Origin: Bacteroidota bacterium
GTDB lineage: Bacteria > Bacteroidota > Bacteroidia > AKYH767-A > OLB10
Direction: 5' to 3'
DNA length: 64,000 nucleotides
Assembly: GCA_016714535.1 (NCBI GenBank)
Contig: JADKDR010000012.1
Span: forward strand, 62,001-126,000
Both the position numbers and the translations under genes were made by a program. Of this stretch, positions 57,247 through 64,000 are shown piece by piece (position 1 is the stretch's first letter; each line of letters opens with the position of its first letter). Below the pieces are notes generated by a model. That model was not told the DNA's origin and ran no database searches. It was given only the letters and a program-made list of their open reading frames with translations.

Positions 57247-58089
57247 ATGAATACAGACCAGGAATTAAAAGAAATTGTAAAACAAAAGTACAGCGAAATT
57301 GCTTCACAGAATAAAGAAGAAAATCAAACTTCGTGCTGTGGCTCGGGTATTTGTACTGACGAAGTGTATAACATTATGACCGATGATTACAGTGAACTTA
57401 AAGGTTATAATGCAGATGCTGACCTTGGCCTTGGATGCGGGCTGCCTACTCAATTTGCAAAAATTAATAAGGGTGATACAGTGGTAGATCTGGGCAGCGG
57501 TGCCGGTAACGATTGCTTTGTTGCGCGTGCTCAAGCCGGAGAAACCGGTAAAGTAATAGGTATTGATTTTACACCGGCTATGATTGAAAAGGCTCGGGCT
57601 AATGCTGACAAATTAGACTATAACAATGTCGAGTTCAGGCAAGGCGATATTGAAAAAATGCCCCTTACTTCGAACGTGGCTGATGTGGTAGTAAGCAACT
57701 GTGTGCTCAATCTGGTACCTAATAAAAAGAATGTTTTCGGTGAAATACACCGTGTTCTTAAACCCGGGGGCCACTTTAGTATTTCAGATGTAGTGCTAAT
57801 GGGTGAGTTGCCGAGTCAATTGCAAAAGAGTGCCGAAATGTATGCAGGATGCGTATCGGGTGCCATCCAAAAAAATGATTACCTACAACTGATAAAAGAA
57901 GCCGGCTTTGTTAACATACTATTGCAAAAGGAAAAGCCAATAATCGTACCTGATGATATTCTTAAAAACTATCTTTGCGTTGACCAAATTGAAAAATACC
58001 ATGGAGGTGAGTTCGGTATTTATAGCATCACCGTTTATGCTGAAAAACCAAACGACAAAACCTGCTGCGGACCTGACTGCTGCAATTAG
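57247..58089 (+). CDS. arsM: Arsenite S-adenosylmethyltransferase
   Basis: 280 residues. SAM-binding motif VVDLGSGAGNDC near residue 80, GIDFTPAMIEKA, and the arsenite-binding cysteines C64 (LGLGCG), C152 (SNCVLN) and C202 (YAGCVSGA) match ArsM. A front TSCCGSGIC and a C-terminal TCCGPDCCN add further thiols. The enzyme converts As(III) to methylated and volatile forms in the cytoplasm. It is second in the arsR operon. Confidence 0.94.
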   Translation: MNTDQELKEIVKQKYSEIASQNKEENQTSCCGSGICTDEVYNIMTDDYSELKGYNADADLGLGCGLPTQFAKINKGDTVVDLGSGAGNDCFVARAQAGETGKVIGIDFTPAMIEKARANADKLDYNNVEFRQGDIEKMPLTSNVADVVVSNCVLNLVPNKKNVFGEIHRVLKPGGHFSISDVVLMGELPSQLQKSAEMYAGCVSGAIQKNDYLQLIKEAGFVNILLQKEKPIIVPDDILKNYLCVDQIEKYHGGEFGIYSITVYAEKPNDKTCCGPDCCN

Positions 58090-58103
58090 TTTTAGTTAGC
58101 ACT

Positions 58104-58868
58104 ATGACCATTGCTCTGTTTTCTGATATACACGCCAACTTACCGGCACTAGATGCTATGTTTGACGATATGCAAAAACATCAGATTGATAGTATGTATT
58201 GCCTGGGCGATCTGGTTGGTTACAATTGTTGGCCCAATGAAGTTATTGAATTAATCCGCAGTAAAAATATTGCAACCATTGCCGGCAATTATGATTATGG
58301 CATTGGTCGTACGAGTGACGATTGCGGTTGCGCCTATAAAACAGAAGAAGAAAAAGCCAATGGAAAAATTTCCATTGCTTATACGAACAAAGCAGTATCC
58401 CGTTCCTCAAGGCAGTATTTACGATGTTTGCCCATGCAAATACAAATTGAGTTACACCTTGCTACTAAAATCAATTTGCTATTGGTACATGGAAGTCCGC
58501 GAAAAATAAATGAATATTTATTTGAAGATCGCGATGAAAAAAGCATGTTGCGCATTATGCAACATGCACAGGCCGATATCATGTGCTTTGGGCATACCCA
58601 TAAACCGTATCACAAAGTACTGATTGACGAATCAGGAAAAAAGTTTTATCATGCAATAAACACCGGCTCGGTTGGGAAGCCAAAGGATGGTAACCCTAAG
58701 GGCTGTTATGTATTGATTTCCTTTAATGAAAACTCAGGTACCCAAGATGCAAGCAGTGTTGATGTAAAATTTGAACGCTTCAACTATGATACAGAACGAG
58801 CCGCTGCGGCCATTGAAAACTCAGAATTACCAAACACCTATGCCATCTCACTAAGAACAGGTTTTTAA
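58104..58868 (+). CDS. Metallophosphoesterase, ars-operon associated
   Basis: 254 residues of the YfcE/MJ0936-like family: ALFSDIHAN (D-x-H), YCLGDLVGY, AGNYDYG, LLVHGSP and CFGHTHKPY. In most members the second motif reads GNH(D/E); here the His is Tyr, so the active site differs. The family includes phosphodiesterases and nucleotidases. Its substrate is unknown, but its place between arsM and a channel gene suggests a role in arsenic or organoarsenical metabolism. The start is 14 bases after arsM. Confidence 0.85.
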   Translation: MTIALFSDIHANLPALDAMFDDMQKHQIDSMYCLGDLVGYNCWPNEVIELIRSKNIATIAGNYDYGIGRTSDDCGCAYKTEEEKANGKISIAYTNKAVSRSSRQYLRCLPMQIQIELHLATKINLLLVHGSPRKINEYLFEDRDEKSMLRIMQHAQADIMCFGHTHKPYHKVLIDESGKKFYHAINTGSVGKPKDGNPKGCYVLISFNENSGTQDASSVDVKFERFNYDTERAAAAIENSELPNTYAISLRTGF

Positions 58869-58870
58869 TT

Positions 58871-59515
58871 ATGATAAAAAAATTAGTAGCCGAAGCGCTA
58901 GGCACCTTTGGGATTGTTTTTTGCGGAACAGGAGCTATCATTATTAATCAGCATACGAATGGAGCCATTGGTCATGCAGGTATTGCCATCACCTTTGGTT
59001 TCATTGTTACGGTTATGATATACGTTTTTGGAAACATATCAGGGGCACATTTAAATCCGGCAGTTAGCATTGCACTGTCGGCCATAAAACTTTTTCCAGT
59101 AAACCACCTTGCAGGATATGTAACTGCTCAATGCATAGGTGCATTATGTGCGAGTGCACTGTTAAAATTTTTGTTTCCGCTAAATGAACTATTGGGCAGC
59201 ACCACGCCTGCAGGTAGCTTGATGCAGTCTTTGGTTTTCGAATTTATACTTACATTTATATTAATGTTGAGTATACTATTTGTTGCCAAGGGCGAGTTTT
59301 CGAAAATAGCAGGCATCGTTATAGGAATGGTAATATTACTTGAGGCCATGTTTGCAGGGCCTGTAAGTGGTGCTTCTATGAATCCGGCACGTAGCCTTGC
59401 CCCTGCGCTGCTTAGTATGCATATGAGTACCTTATGGATTTACTTGCTTGCACCAATTACCGGAGCCATTGGTGCTGCGTTTTTATGGCGATGGCTTACA
59501 GCAAACAGGAATTAG
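58871..59515 (+). CDS. Aquaporin/glycerol-facilitator family channel (AqpS-like)
   Basis: 214 residues with six membrane segments and both NPA boxes (HLNPAVS at 61-66 and SMNPARS at 170-175). In operons with arsR, aquaporins such as AqpS conduct arsenite or methylated arsenicals outward. The gene is 2 bases after the phosphoesterase, and its end overlaps the convergent adk by four bases. The substrate is inferred from context. Confidence 0.9.
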   Translation: MIKKLVAEALGTFGIVFCGTGAIIINQHTNGAIGHAGIAITFGFIVTVMIYVFGNISGAHLNPAVSIALSAIKLFPVNHLAGYVTAQCIGALCASALLKFLFPLNELLGSTTPAGSLMQSLVFEFILTFILMLSILFVAKGEFSKIAGIVIGMVILLEAMFAGPVSGASMNPARSLAPALLSMHMSTLWIYLLAPITGAIGAAFLWRWLTANRN

Positions 59516-60084
59516 CCAATAGCTGCGCAAAGCTTCTCAAAAATGTTATCGATAGTTCCAATACCATCAATGGCTTTGAATTTTCCCTGTTTACTATAAT
59601 ACTCCTTGAGCGGTGCTGTTTTTGCATTGTACTCACGAATACGTTGTTCAATAATGGCAGGGTCCTGATCATCGGCACGTCCCGAATCTTTGCCACGCAA
59701 CAAAAGTCTCTTTTTTAATTCCTCCTCCTCTACTTCAAGTGCCAACATCATAGTGATGGACGTATTTTTTGACTCTAAAAAATTATCCAAGGCTTTGGCT
59801 TGTGCCGCAGTGCGAGGGAATCCATCAAATATAAATCCCTGTGGGTCAACATGTTTATCAACTTCGGATTCGAGCATACGTATGGTTACTTCATCGGGTA
59901 CTAAATCGCCTTTGTCCATATAGCTTTTGGCAAGCAAACCCAACTCGGTTCCACCCTTTATATTGGCTCTGAAAATATCACCGGTACTGAGGTGTACCAA
60001 ATTATACTCTGCAATTAATTTATCGCTTTGTGTTCCCTTGCCCGCACCCGGAGGGCCAAATAATACTATATTAAGCATGCTCAT
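59512..60084 (-). CDS. adk: Adenylate kinase
   Basis: 190 residues, short-lid type. P-loop GPPGAGKGT at residues 10-18, then VHLSTGDIFRANI, GFIFDGFPRTAAQA, and RGKDSGRADDQDPAIIEQRIREY. Interconverts ATP and AMP to two ADP. It is convergent with the aquaporin gene with a four-base overlap. A TACTTTTGCGCTCC promoter element lies 20 bases upstream. Confidence 0.96.
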   Translation of the reverse strand: MSMLNIVLFGPPGAGKGTQSDKLIAEYNLVHLSTGDIFRANIKGGTELGLLAKSYMDKGDLVPDEVTIRMLESEVDKHVDPQGFIFDGFPRTAAQAKALDNFLESKNTSITMMLALEVEEEELKKRLLLRGKDSGRADDQDPAIIEQRIREYNAKTAPLKEYYSKQGKFKAIDGIGTIDNIFEKLCAAIG

Positions 60085-60103
60085 ACGATTTTAAAATGGA
60101 GCG

Positions 60104-60111
60104 CAAAAGTA
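60104..60111 (-). promoter_or_regulatory. adk -7 element TACTTTTG with GCGCTCC
   Basis: On the minus strand TACTTTTGCGCTCC lies 20 bases before the adk ATG, followed by TTTT boxes at a plausible -33 distance. Confidence 0.55.
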
Positions 60112-60694
60112 ATGAGTTTATTGTTCGATAAAAGCTCAACACCTTGAAAAATAATTAATTTAATGGCAATCAACGTTCTCTGTCAGCTTTCAATGACTAT
60201 CTGGTGCAAATAGCATTTTATTCCATTAATATCTTATACGGGCTTTTACCAATGATTTGCTACCTATCAACACAACTTGTGTAAACCTTAGCAGGGCAGC
60301 TAAGCCCGGATGTTAGAATCAACTCTGCGGTTTGATTTACATTGTGCCGCCCGGCCCAAATAATATTGTCATCAAGACTGTGGTATCTATTTTATTTCTA
60401 TTAATTGAATCGTTACGGTAAGTATATACGTTGGCTTAGTTCTTTACATTCTGCACAAGTCATCTGCCTATAGGCTTTGTTAAAAGAGTCGCTCAGTAGA
60501 GCGCTTGTTTGCATAAACTATAAAAGCTACATTTTAAATTACAACGAACAGTCAATTTTCAATTCTACCTTTTTGGGTTTCGTGTATTCGAATTCTCAAC
60601 TAAGTAATTTTGTAATTAAAAAAGCTTTTAGCAACTTTGAACAACCTTCTATCTATGTAAATATAAAACAACGGCTACACAAAAAAACAACCCC
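60112..60694. other. Intergenic, 583 bp, possibly a decayed region
   Basis: The minus strand between about 60270 and 60410 holds a 45-codon open stretch (DNIIWAGRHNVNQTAEL at its centre) with no start and stops on both sides. It reads like a worn coding fragment, but I recognise no family. I find nothing else. Confidence 0.35.
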
Positions 60695-60892
60695 TTGCAT
60701 GGAATTACCTTGCAATCAATCGTTGAACATTTACACAAACAATATGGCTGGGAGAAACTTGGTGAACTCATCAACATCAATTGTTTTAAGGAAAACCCTA
60801 GTGTAAAATCGAGTTTGACTTTTTTGCGCAAAACAGAATGGGCTAGAAAAAAAGTAGAAAACTTATACCTGAAATCATTAAAAAGTAAATGA
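60695..60892 (+). CDS. VF530 (DUF2132) family protein
   Basis: 65 residues as read from TTG; the frame is open upstream to about 60641 and codes ATQKNNP before HGITLQSIVEHL, which suits the family (usually xNPLHGxTLExIL). The rest, YGWEKLGELININCFKENPSVKSSLTFLRKTEWARKKVENLYL, matches VF530, a small DNA-binding-like protein. No ATG is in frame, so the 5' end may be damaged or start at TTG. The sequence lies next to dead T9SS material. Confidence 0.7.
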   Translation: MHGITLQSIVEHLHKQYGWEKLGELININCFKENPSVKSSLTFLRKTEWARKKVENLYLKSLKSK

Positions 60893-60981
60893 GTTTATGT
60901 TTCCATTGGATGACTTACATGCCTTCTGGTCATCCTCTGCTCCTACAAGAGATTTGCAAGTTGAGAAACATTGAATTTGAA

Positions 60982-61021
60982 CCTCACCCCCGGCCTCTCT
61001 CCTTTAGGAGAGGGGAGAATA
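60982..61021 (+). repeat. 40-bp dispersed palindromic repeat, copy B
   Basis: Same length and ends as copy A at 3254-3293 (CCTCACCCCCGGCC start, GGGGAGAATA end), with TCTCC/GGAGA hairpin and a T-rich loop. Confidence 0.75.
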
Positions 61022-61206
61022 GAATGTATGTGCCTTTCTATTTGGGAGAAGTTGTTTGTAAATGCAAGTGGAACGGGAGTGGAATTAGGAATTACAAATG
61101 GGTAGGTAACTTGGATACATAATGCTGTGGTTGGGCAAGTGGGTTGTGCGTGGTGCTTTTGGAAACGGCAAATGCTATGTTGAGTTGGAAGTTTACTAAA
61201 GAGTAG
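60982..61206 (+). pseudogene. Decayed T9SS sorting-domain fragment with repeat copy B
   Basis: From 60982 the frame reads LTPGLSPLGEGRIEC, then IWEKLFVNASGT, which parallels the gene at 2033-3536, and it stops at 61113. After a phase change it ends GWASGLCVVLLETANA, then WKFTKE and a stop, the last strands of a sorting domain. No signal or N-terminus remains. It is the 3' remnant of a relative of that gene. Confidence 0.6.
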
Positions 61207-61578
61207 TTGGGAGAGCTTTGACATTTCAAAGTAACTGCATCAAATTGGCTCTAAGGACACCCTTAGATGTTTCAAACCCGGCAGAGCAAAGGCAAGCCTC
61301 TTAAGGGGTTTGGGGTGTATTTGTGTTGAAATGCGCTCTATGTTGTACATTTAGAAATACAATAAAAATGCTGAGTTAGAAATTTGAATAGGAAAAAATG
61401 ACATACCTAATTCTTTTTAAGATAGTTTCGTTATTGCCGCAAGTTTGGATACTGCGGCATTGGGTTCAACTATTTTATATTCTCCAATTAATGGATTAAC
61501 ATTCTAATGAAACCCACATAAAATTTGCCAGCAATTTTCGGATAAATGTTGAACGTATAAGGACTTTAAATCCTCATA
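61207..61578. other. Intergenic, 372 bp
   Basis: It lies between the dead fragment and the tRNA terminator. I see no gene and no clear structure. Confidence 0.4.
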
Positions 61579-61612
61579 AAAAAGAAAAGCCGATGATTGT
61601 TCACCGGCTTTA
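61579..61612 (-). terminator. Terminator after tRNA-Asn
   Basis: On the minus strand AAAGCCG pairs with CGGCTTT around a GTGAACAATCAT loop, followed by TTCTTTTTT. It starts 3 bases after the tRNA 3' end. Confidence 0.8.
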
Positions 61613-61614
61613 TG

Positions 61615-61688
61615 CTCCCCCTCCTGGACTCGAACCAGGGACCCCATGATTAACAGTCATGTGCTCTAACCAGCTGAGCTAAGGAGGA
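61615..61688 (-). tRNA. tRNA-Asn (GTT)
   Basis: 74 bases. The acceptor stem TCCTCCT pairs with AGGGGGA (two G-T pairs). The D arm has AGCTCAGCTGGTTAGAGC, the anticodon loop CTGTTAA gives GTT for asparagine, and the T arm reads CCTGG-TTCGAGT-CCAGG. The discriminator is G. CCA is not encoded. Confidence 0.97.
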
Positions 61689-61815
61689 ATTTTTCTTTTC
61701 CTTTTCGGATAAATCGCACTTGATGCGCTTTACCCGAATTGATTCCTTGGTCTCAAACCTATTCCAACAACAGTTGGAATATAGAACACGTGTAATCACG
61801 TATTTCCTTTAAAGG
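61689..61815 (-). ncRNA. Structured leader upstream of tRNA-Asn
   Basis: Between the promoter and the tRNA lie three hairpins: ACGTG/CACGT (61788-61801), TATTCCAAC/GTTGGAATA, a perfect nine-base stem (61760-61781), and a long one at 61704-61738 pairing TTCGG..TAAA with TTTA..CCGAA around an inner GCGCA/TGCG. It may be a precursor leader or a separate RNA. Confidence 0.5.
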
Positions 61816-61820
61816 GAGCG

Positions 61821-61849
61821 CAAAAGTAGAATTTTTATATAAATTCAAA
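61821..61849 (-). promoter_or_regulatory. Promoter of tRNA-Asn
   Basis: On the minus strand TTTG (61846-61849) and TACTTTTG (61821-61828) are separated by 17 bases and followed by CGCTCC. The transcript would include about 128 bases before the tRNA. Confidence 0.65.
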
Positions 61850-61886
61850 AAAAATATTGATTTTTTTATAAAAAATCTGCAGGCTA

Positions 61887-62885
61887 TCACACAGCGTATC
61901 CCATTTCCTGCATGATTCTATTAAAAGGTGCTTGCAATAAGGGATTAAGGGCTATCGGACTTTTTGAGGGTGCAGGGCTTAAGGTTCTGTGGGCATACCC
62001 CATCAATCGGTTGTCGTTTGGCAAGTTGCAAAACTTAACGATTCTGGCAATTGTTTCTTCCGGCTTGGAGGTAAGGTCTTCGTAGCTGATGCCAATTATT
62101 TGTTTCGGATATTTCTTACAAACATCCATTCCGTATTTCATACTTATAATCCACTCTACTATCGACTTGTCAACCTCGTTTTCAAACGCACTTATCTGCT
62201 TGCTGTGCTGCCCCAGTTCATCGTCAATAGCTATTACCTGATCGCAAAGCAACTTCCATTTGCGGTTATTTACTCCCCACCAATTATGGGTTTCGTCTTT
62301 CACCTGCTCACCGTGTATGGTGCTCCATCCCGCACTTGATATGGCGGTATCCCATCCATTTCGATATAAAAAGATGGCCTTAAAATCGGGGAATATACTT
62401 TTTAAAAAAGGGATTCTGAAAACCAATTCGGGATATTTGTCGAGTACGCGCTTCGAAAAAACTGTTGACAAGTAATATCCAAAAATGTGATGCATCTTTT
62501 TTATGGAGGAAGCATCAGAATCCTTTTCAGTCATAATATACTTGGCATCGCCACGCGAGTAACTTCCTATTAAATCCTCATTTGGAAAAACAGAATGCCA
62601 AAGTGCTTTGGGCTCATTCAGGAAAGCAATATCACGATGCATACTCATCACAATTCCAAGTATTGTAGTGCCACTGCGGCCGGTACCTAAAATAAAAATG
62701 GGTTGCTCTACCTTTTTCGTTATCAATCCCATTTTGGCTAAACGCATATTTGCAAATACCAATGGATTCATCCATTGGCCTTTGGTGGTTACCGGACGGC
62801 CTTCTACAAACGCATAGGACCACAAACGCGAAAACAACTTTGTTGGCCGTGTACGTATATAGTCACCGTTAATCTGAGCAATCAT
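61887..62885 (-). CDS. Sulfotransferase family protein
   Basis: 332 residues. The PAPS 5'-phosphosulfate loop is FILGTGRSGTTILG near residue 70, followed by LNEPKALW, and a 3'-phosphate region FKAIFLYRNGWDTAIS near 170. ISYEDLTSKPEETIARIVKFCNL is the typical C-terminal part. It transfers sulfate from PAPS to an unknown acceptor, perhaps a surface glycan or lipid. The second sulfotransferase ends 4 bases before it on the same strand, so they form an operon. Confidence 0.88.
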   Translation of the reverse strand: MIAQINGDYIRTRPTKLFSRLWSYAFVEGRPVTTKGQWMNPLVFANMRLAKMGLITKKVEQPIFILGTGRSGTTILGIVMSMHRDIAFLNEPKALWHSVFPNEDLIGSYSRGDAKYIMTEKDSDASSIKKMHHIFGYYLSTVFSKRVLDKYPELVFRIPFLKSIFPDFKAIFLYRNGWDTAISSAGWSTIHGEQVKDETHNWWGVNNRKWKLLCDQVIAIDDELGQHSKQISAFENEVDKSIVEWIISMKYGMDVCKKYPKQIIGISYEDLTSKPEETIARIVKFCNLPNDNRLMGYAHRTLSPAPSKSPIALNPLLQAPFNRIMQEMGYAV

Positions 62886-62889
62886 GGGT

Positions 62890-63788
62890 TTAGTTTTGCA
62901 ACCATCCCGGCAATTTAGTTATGCCGTTTTTGGTTAGTATGTCTGCTAACTGCTTATTGTAAGGTTTGTAATGTTCGCGCAATTTATTTTTTACAATCGT
63001 TTCAGAATCATCTGCCGAAACTTTTTTATTACCGCGATTGATAGAATAATAAGTATCGCGCAATTTCTTTTTAAGCTGTGGATTGTTGCGCCAAAAACGT
63101 TGTAAGCCAAAATTCAGTTTTACGGCAACGGTATGTATCAGCTTATTCTTGTATTTGCCCGATTTGTTTTTTACATCAAAATTATATGTATCGTAAAAGG
63201 AAGCGTCTATTCCTAGCCAGGTTGAGAGTTCTTTCATAAACTTACGAGGTTCGCGTAAGTCATCGAAAAAAGAAACGCGAAGATTGGAGCCAAATGCTTG
63301 GTACCACTCGTTGAGGTGCTTACTGTAATGTCCAAAAACTACTCCCGTGTACATATGATTTTTTTCCTCCACCAACTGTGCATCCGAATATGAATTGCAT
63401 TGGGCAATATACTTTTCGAGAGAGATATCTTCAGGCAAAAAAAGCATTTCTTTTTTTCGTTGAAAAAAAGAATACAACCGGTCAGCAGGTTCGCGCAACA
63501 TTACTAGTATTTTAGGATTGTTGCACTTGTCTTTTATTTCGGTAGCCGTTGCATTACCACCGTAAAAATATCCCGGAGAAGCTTCCATTATTATCTTCTC
63601 GTTTTTATAGTCTGGCCATTGCAAAGCATACTCGCTTAGTGGACGAGCATTGGTTTTATACTTGGTATAAATAAAAAAATTGGTCTCTTTATCCTGGGAG
63701 CATATCACTTCCGGATGATCGCTCAACCAAAAAATAAGGAGGTTGTTCCTGCCTTATGTACGCCTGCTATTATAAAATTTGGTAGCAC
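62890..63788 (-). pseudogene. Second sulfotransferase, frameshifted near the N-terminus
   Basis: The open frame begins MSDHPEV at 63726, but the family motif PNFIIAGVHKAGTTSL lies upstream in another phase from a GTG at 63786-63788. One A missing from the plus-strand A6 at 63729-63734 joins them as SLFFWLSDHPEV, giving about 298 residues. KAGTTS is the PAPS loop, and VMLREPADRLYSFF the 3'-phosphate site. FFDDLREPRKFMKELSTWLGID is the usual C-terminal part. It differs from its neighbour in fold subfamily, being closer to the heparan/NDST-like group. Confidence 0.85.
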
Positions 63789-63882
63789 TTATTTTATTTG
63801 TTGTGGTAGTTACTTGGTATCAATATCAGATTTTGTATCCTTTCATTTGCCTTTCCCTTTTAAAGGCTACAAACTTCCCTTT

Positions 63883-64000
63883 TTATACTTTCTGCTTTCT
63901 CTTTTCTATTACTCCATTGTAAATCTCCATCAATCGCTTATAAAAAACAGTATCATTAAATTTAGCATCTACTAATTCTTTTGCGCGCAATCCCATCTTA
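63883..64000 (-). CDS. C-terminal end of a glycosyltransferase, cut by window edge
   Basis: The minus-strand frame from the edge reads MGLRAKELVDAKFNDTVFYKRL and ends in a stop at 63883. The MGxRAKELV motif and trailing helix fit a GT-B family 4 glycosyltransferase C-terminus. Only 38 codons are in view, so the identification is tentative. With the two sulfotransferases it suggests a sulfated surface polysaccharide cluster. Confidence 0.55.
   Translation of the reverse strand, partial: KMGLRAKELVDAKFNDTVFYKRLMEIYNGVIEKRKQKV

Noticed and set aside
60112..60470. A protein gene on the minus strand near 60270-60410
   Set aside because: Only 45 codons between stops, no start codon and no family recognised.

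Overview
The window is chromosomal DNA of a member of the Bacteroidota. The evidence is a set of lineage-restricted genes (porV, gldH, DUF5606, DUF4296 and many secreted proteins with type IX secretion C-terminal domains), promoters of the TTTG/TANNTTTG type in place of -35/-10 boxes, and AT-rich DNA. Gliding-type secretion genes with kynureninase, photolyase and a Wzc-like kinase suggest an environmental Chitinophagales- or Sphingobacteriales-like organism. The order is inference. There is no rRNA operon, phage, transposase or CRISPR array.

Layout. 1-4.0 kb: the start of gpsA, then two secreted T9SS-type proteins, one 5'-truncated and one frameshifted. 3.7-12.2 kb: core genes (aminopeptidase P, a GldE-like CNNM/CBS protein, waaA, a DUF5606 protein, a CPBP protease, gcvT, a comB family gene). 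12.4-19.9 kb: T9SS genes: porV, a 3.8 kb module of two secreted proteins bounded by copies of the porV 3' end, a PSP1-domain gene and gldH. 20.3-23.8 kb: a giant secreted protein. 24-31.3 kb: TIGR01777 epimerase, photolyase, deoxynucleoside kinase, OsmC, an outer-membrane protein, and a [2Fe-2S] protein-pyrC-DUF4296 operon. 31.4-33.6 kb: two more T9SS cargo genes. 33.7-45 kb: nadB with a LuxE-like gene, clpX, small membrane and lipoprotein genes, kynU, and an overlapping flippase-like/glycosyltransferase/metalloprotease operon. 45-51 kb: a LytTR regulator and two LytS-type kinases. 51.2-51.55 kb: a gene-free stretch with divergent promoters and outward terminators, probably two small RNAs. 51.7-56.7 kb: Wzc-like kinase, NRDE protein, GH3 protein. 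56.8-59.5 kb: an arsenic operon (arsR, arsM, metallophosphoesterase, aquaporin) with two matching palindromic operators. 59.5-64 kb: adk, a VF530 gene, a dead T9SS fragment, tRNA-Asn with a long structured leader, two sulfotransferases and the end of a glycosyltransferase.

Sequence quality matters for reading this annotation. At least six otherwise intact genes carry single-base frameshifts, and two more (kynU and the rmlD-like gene) look extended by a shift near the 3' end. Almost all lie in short homopolymers. One further gene has an in-frame TGA. Sequencing or assembly error is the simplest explanation for most of them, so these genes are described at their reconstructed full length.

The points most worth following are the divergent small-RNA locus at 51.2-51.55 kb, the arsenic operon with duplicated operators, the porV-tail direct repeats around the secreted-protein module, and the structured leader of tRNA-Asn.
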